Source: Lenisia limosa (lineage: Eukaryota > Breviatea). From it: a DNA stretch of 34,728 bases. The stretch lies in NCBI GenBank assembly GCA_001655205.1, contig LPNZ01011470.1, positions 1 to 34,728 of the forward strand, in the 5' to 3' direction. Made by a program: the position numbers and the translations under genes. Shown here one piece after another: positions 31,601 through 34,728 of this stretch. The notes below the pieces were generated by a model that had not been told where the DNA came from, did no database searches, and saw nothing but the letters and a program-made list of their open reading frames with translations. The first letter of the stretch is position 1; every line of letters begins with the position of its first letter.

Positions 31601-34589
31601 CTTTCAACCCGTTGCTTGCCAGTTTTCTAACGATTTAGTTCCCTTCATTTCTCAGTCTCCACCGACTTCATCTCTTCCGAAGAGACGGAGAGCAGCTCTT
31701 AGAAGTACAGGTTGATCAACCAAGAACGTCAATCCTGGCCGAAGTCCCCAATTTCATTTCTTGATCTGAGGCGTGTCGCTCCAAAGGTTTCAAGCCTCTC
31801 AAAGTTGGCACTTGAATGAAAGTAAACTATATTTTGATGGGTTATAAATTCCACCATTTAACCTATTCTTCAATCTCTTTTTGGTCGCTTGTTCAGAAGT
31901 CTCTTTGGTGTGCGGCCTTGTGTTACCAGTGGAGGTTGCAACACTCACTGCTCGAGCAGGTATTCAAGAAGTGCTCTAGTATACGATTCATGTGGGTGAT
32001 TTATAATGAAACGAATGTTAATACTCCTTGGAAGTGTAGATTATTGTCAAACCTTGGACTAGGTCGACCCAGTCTCAGAATACTGCAGCCACTATACACA
32101 CAAAGAGTCGTACCTGTGGGGCACAGCGGGTGCTGGGACCAGTTGGGCAGAGAAGCGAAAAGTGCTGCCCTTGCCATGGGTGGACGTGAAGTTGCATGAG
32201 CCTNNNNNNNNNNNNNNNNNNNNNNNNNNNNNNNNNNNNNNNNNNNNNNNNNNNNNNNNNNNNNNNNNNNNNNNNNNNNNNNNNNNNNNNNNNNNNNNNN
32301 NNNNNNNNNNNNNNNNNNNNNNNNNNNNNNNNNNAGCCTTTCAATAATTGAATGTAGCCTGGAACCGCCTTACCTCCCATAGTAGTAGCCAGTTGGCGCA
32401 CGAGAGAGAGGCCTAATCCCATGCCTCCGTGGGAGCGTGTGTGTGTCGTGTCAACCTTTAGAAAATTAGGATAAATCCTGCTCAAAATATGTTAAAAAAA
32501 ACCGTAAAGAACAAAAGTGGTGGATCCCATTGCACCCACCTGGGAAAAAGCTCTGAAGAGTTTGCCCTTATCGATGTCTTTGATACCGCACCCCGTGTCG
32601 GTCACAGACCATCGGATTGCTGCACCCTGGCCCGTCATCATGTCCCCACTGTTGGCCTAAAAGGGGTGAAATCGGACTGATATCCAGATCACCAACAAAG
32701 GGAAATTTGCATGGGAGTGGTGAGAACACTCCAATAACAAACACGCATGATGGTTTTCGAAAGGAGGAAGAAAAAGAAATATTGACGAATGTTGCCACCC
32801 CTACCGTGGCTACTTCCGCGATGACAATGACGGCACCGGAAACAGTGAACTTCAGCGCGTTTGATAACAGGGCCTAATGGGTAAGGGAACGAATAGGTAC
32901 TATTATACAGCATTTTCAGATATCTAAAGAGCAATAACTAACCTTGATCATTTGAAGAATGCGACGGCGATCTCCAATCAATCTGAGGGGGGGGGGGGGN
33001 NNNNNNNNNNNNNNNNNNNNNNNNNNNNNNNNNNNNNNNNNNNNNNNNNNNNNNNNNNNNNNNNNNNNNNNNNNNNNNNNNNNNNNNNNNNNNNNNNNNN
33101 NNCATTACATCTATTATATCCAAAGATACCTGACAGGCACAGCAGGTGAACAAAGAGCGACAAGTTCCACTCCAGGCTGGCACATCGGGTACAAGTCAGA
33201 TACAGCCTGGTGGGTGGGAAAGGTGAGATAGTGTTTTGGAGGTTTGGGATATTTCAGCTTGATAGTCCAGCTGTTACGTTTCCGCTAAAATATCAACATC
33301 AACCAAAACCCTGTTTAGCAATGGGTAGTAGTGGAAAAAGTAAGGATTGTTAGTCTCAGTAGTGAACAACAGCCAATGTTACCCCACCTCGTCAAGCAGG
33401 GAAACGACGTTGAATGGCGAAGTTTGAAGTATCAGCTCTCCGGCCTCCAGCATCGTATAGTCAAGTACACTAAGTGGATGATGAGGAAGTTCTTTCGGTA
33501 AGTGGATGATGAGGAAGTTCTTTCGGTAAGTGGATGATGAGGAAGTTCTTGAACTGTACATATCCCTCCCCCTAAAAAACAATCTCAAAATTATTCAATA
33601 AATGTACCAGATAGTATTTGATCCTGCAAAGCCCTGGTTAACAGGCAATTACGATGAAAACACCCTGTGAACCTGTCGACAATACTGAGAAGGGCTTCGG
33701 ACGACTTGCCAATAACTTCCAAAAGGGGCGCGGTTTCCTAGGATGTTACGAAATATCAGAATATCTTAATAAAGTACAATATGTTACATGTAGATTATGT
33801 AGCCGAAATGCCAGTATGATATTACCTATTACCTGGGTTTCCTGGTTTTTGAGGAGCATTCTTGCACTGATAACATGATGAAGGGGCGTCCTAAGGAAAT
33901 TGTTAGCTTGGAAGGGGGGGGGGGTGAATATACTGCATTTGGAAGCTGATAGGCAAAGACCTTTCTGACAAAAGAAACTAAAAAAGGGAAAGAATTGCAT
34001 TTATTACAAGCCCGACCCCAACCTCAGCTCATGTGACATGTTCGCCAGGAACAGGCGTTTTGCCTCGGTGGCGCTAGCGGCTGTTTTCATCGCCTCATTC
34101 GCTGGGTTGTAACGGGGGGTACATATACGACGAGTGAAATTCAACAATAACAATAATTCTTACCAAGATTGGGGAATTAATGACACACACACAAAACACT
34201 ATTTCACTGTCGCACCCGGGGTGAATGTGGCATCACAATCACATCCATACCATTAGCAGCAAGGCTTCTTGAAGTGACGTCTCTGGTCATACCCGTGAAA
34301 AACCGTTCTCCGTTGCTACAATATAAAAAATGCCGCTGAGACAGGAACAAAGACCCAAAACACAGAAGGTGAAAAAAGAAGTAACAAAGAAGCAATATGT
34401 ATATTGGTAAAATATCTTTAGCATAATATTTGTCAAGAATTCGATCATTGAAGCCCATCACAACCCCTTGTACATGAAGAACTCGGATACGGCCAGGTCG
34501 ATCTGAACGATCTCGCCAGTCTTGCGCACGCCCTTGACAAGTCGCCCGGTTGTTCCGATAATGTGCGGCACGTTGGTGCGGAGGTATTT
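25622..34589 (-). CDS. PAS-domain hybrid histidine kinase with two receiver regions, 5' end outside window
   Basis: This is a multi-step phosphorelay sensor. Clear exons in coding order: 34589-34465, 34315-34251, 34101-34023, 33890-33833, 33737-33673, 33469-33388, 33206-33130, (gap) 32982-32943, 32873-32805, 32656-32540, 32455-32374, (gap) 32203-32114 and 31975-31949. A poorly resolved stretch follows (about 31.74-28.4 kb), then linker exons 27830-27771, 27627-27587, 27290-27181, 27041-26907 and 26742-26593. The C-terminal receiver is 26487-26410, 26337-26222, 26138-26077, 25876-25825 and 25783-25622. Domain order is PAS, dimerisation/H-box, HATPase, degenerate receiver, Ser/Pro-rich linker, canonical receiver. 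No HPt domain is seen, so a separate phosphotransfer protein is expected. The last intron is optional: 25703-25741 is 39 nt and in frame whether removed or kept. Confidence 0.9.
25742..26487 (-). other. C-terminal receiver domain
   Basis: Joined exons read YYVLVVEDNMLNMKLLTTML, LVLMDCQMPVMDGYEAT, LPIIAVTAHVSDADK and CGMDGFIAKPFTQQ. The acidic pair (ED), the phospho-acceptor Asp in LVLMDCQ (26228-26230), the Thr of AVTA and the Lys of AKPF (25742-25744) are all present, so it should accept phosphate. A 74-nt gap (25971-26044) lies in an intron and does not interrupt the domain. Confidence 0.93.
26749..26814. repeat. 28-nt tandem repeat abutting a 3' splice site
   Basis: ATATGAGGAGCATGGATCAG plus AGGTGGCA starts at 26749 and 26777, with a partial third copy at 26805. 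On the coding (minus) strand the array ends immediately before the acceptor ATATGCAG of exon 26742-26593, so each copy carries the CTCCTCATAT pyrimidine stretch that leads into the splice site. Confidence 0.85.
28440..31737 (-). other. Degenerate receiver-like region of the kinase, exon chain incomplete
   Basis: Receiver-like pieces occur in order without usable phosphorylation residues. They are FLVDQPVLLRAALRLFG (about 31.7 kb), PSVVLTPGMFSGLRIALAV (about 30.98 kb), LGSTLGSWLESLGAVVTVLS (about 30.7 kb), PFSVVITSSPE (about 30.07 kb), exon 29655-29605 (ALEAIRSEKEDFTPEIP) spliced to HWKAFDQTFAGYVNM, SVILIKTVAPSA (about 29.32 kb), and KVPSKELLKAIHHAF (about 28.5 kb). Some junction phases do not close, and gaps lie at 31357-31439 and 29154-29206. 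I read one or two receiver folds lacking the central Asp, as in many hybrid kinases. The exact structure is uncertain. Confidence 0.5.
29678..29772. mobile_element. Short inverted-repeat element (MITE-like), copy B
   Basis: The element is bounded by a perfect 6-nt direct repeat ATTGTA (29672-29677 and 29773-29778). Its ends, GCTTCCCTTCGGTTCGAAAA and TTTTCAAACCGAAGTGAATC, are inverted copies. The interior CCGGTAAAGTATCGATAATT and GGATTTGTCG matches copy A at 13789-13893. It lies in an intron of the hybrid kinase, just upstream of exon 29655-29605, and has no coding potential. Confidence 0.8.
32114..33206 (-). other. HATPase_c (ATP-binding kinase) domain
   Basis: Exons 33206-33130, 32982-32943, 32873-32805, 32656-32540, 32455-32374 and 32203-32114 show GDRRRILQMI, N-box LLSNALKFT, G1-box VTDTGCGI, F-box LFRAFSQ, G2-box HGGMGLGLSLVRQLATTMGG and the terminal THGKGSTFRFSAQL. 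All nucleotide-binding boxes are intact. Gaps at 33000-33102 and 32204-32334 lie between exons; the second hides a short piece after the G2 box. Confidence 0.95.
33388..34101 (-). other. Dimerisation/phosphoacceptor (H-box) domain
   Basis: Exons 34101-34023, 33890-33833, 33737-33673 and 33469-33388 give AKRLFLANMSHELRTPLHHV, LLSIVDSVLDYTMLEAGEL and SPFNVVSLLDE. The phospho-acceptor His of MSHELRTP is codon 34033-34031, split from its RTP by an intron. This matches HisKA of hybrid kinases. Confidence 0.95.
33471..33551. repeat. 28-nt tandem repeat that duplicates a 3' splice region
   Basis: TAAGTGGATGATGAGGAAGT plus TCTTTCGG occurs at 33471, 33499 and, shortened, 33527. On the coding strand each copy reads CTTCCTCATCATCCACTTA; the exon-proximal copy is followed by G (the AG acceptor of exon 33469-33388), the other two by C. 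Confidence 0.88.
34251..34589 (-). other. PAS sensor domain (C-terminal half)
   Basis: Exons 34589-34465 and 34315-34251 read KYLRTNVPHIIGTTGRLVKG, RKTGEIVQIDLAVSEFF and GERFFTGMTRDVTSRSLAAN. The R-K-x-G-x-x-x-x-I-x-L-x-V-S-E core and the GERFFTGMTRDVT end are typical of PAS domains joined to histidine kinases. The N-terminal half lies beyond the window. Confidence 0.88.
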
Positions 34590-34687
34590 CTATGAGATGC
34601 ATAATGCAATTTTTTTAAAAAAAAAACAGCAAAAAATGATATAATAATAATCTTGAAAACCAAACAAACCGAGAAGACAGCCCTAGC

Positions 34688-34728
34688 AACACACCCCCCC
34701 GTACCTATTTCGCAACACACCCCCCGTA
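34688..34728. repeat. Short direct repeat at the window end
   Basis: CAACACACCCCCCCGTA at 34688-34704 is repeated with one C fewer at 34712-34727/8. The window ends inside the second copy, so its extent is unknown. It should be in an intron of the kinase gene. Confidence 0.6.

Noticed and set aside
31816-32199. 127-codon open frame on the plus strand
   Set aside because: It is antisense to the HATPase-end exons of the kinase and has no family resemblance.
33471-33551. Regular 28-nt repeats as a CRISPR array
   Set aside because: The repeats are directly adjacent with no spacers, lie in an intron and occur in a eukaryotic gene context.
1-34728. Naming a species or phylum
   Set aside because: Gene content and splice style fit several protist groups. 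No ribosomal or organellar marker is in the window.

Overview
The window is a gapped stretch of nuclear DNA from an intron-dense, probably unicellular eukaryote. Every gene is cut by short GT-AG introns (mostly about 45-130 nt), exons average roughly 80 nt, and coding signal appears only when small exons are joined in phase. A PAS hybrid histidine kinase, a bacterial-type poly(ADP-ribose) glycohydrolase and a TNFR-plus-Sushi membrane protein in one neighbourhood suggest a free-living protist. I cannot name the lineage from sequence alone. About 20 runs of N interrupt the sequence, many starting at a long G or C homopolymer, and several hide exons.

Layout: (1) 447-2746 (+), C-terminal half of an S9 prolyl-oligopeptidase-family peptidase; (2) 2951-5398 (-), microbial-type poly(ADP-ribose) glycohydrolase; (3) 5656-8015 (+), TMEM33/Pom33-like membrane protein; (4) 8264-10524 (-), 13-exon amino acid transporter of the AAAP/SLC36-38 type; (5) 10937-12948 (+), secreted 2H-phosphoesterase-like protein; (6) 13148-23045 (-), a type I membrane protein of at least 43 exons with signal peptide, long unrecognised ectodomain, five TNFR-like cysteine repeats, one Sushi domain, basic juxtamembrane stretch and cytoplasmic tail; (7) 23437-25322 (+), adenine phosphoribosyltransferase; (8) 25622-34589 (-, start outside the window), PAS / histidine kinase / degenerate receiver / canonical receiver protein.

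The eight genes alternate strand without exception, giving convergent ends 200-300 nt apart and divergent 5' ends sharing 250-410 nt. They do not form an obvious pathway. Two (APRT and the glycohydrolase) handle purine or ADP-ribose metabolites, and three (transporter, receptor-like protein, sensor kinase) concern sensing or transport.

The most notable items are the receptor-like gene; three intronic non-autonomous elements (one of about 446 bp with near-identical 60-nt inverted ends and a TA target duplication, and two copies of a separate family of about 100 bp); and 28-nt tandem duplications lying against 3' splice sites in two introns of the kinase gene. Exon boundaries were read by eye from splice consensus, phase continuity and family motifs. 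No search or RNA evidence was available.
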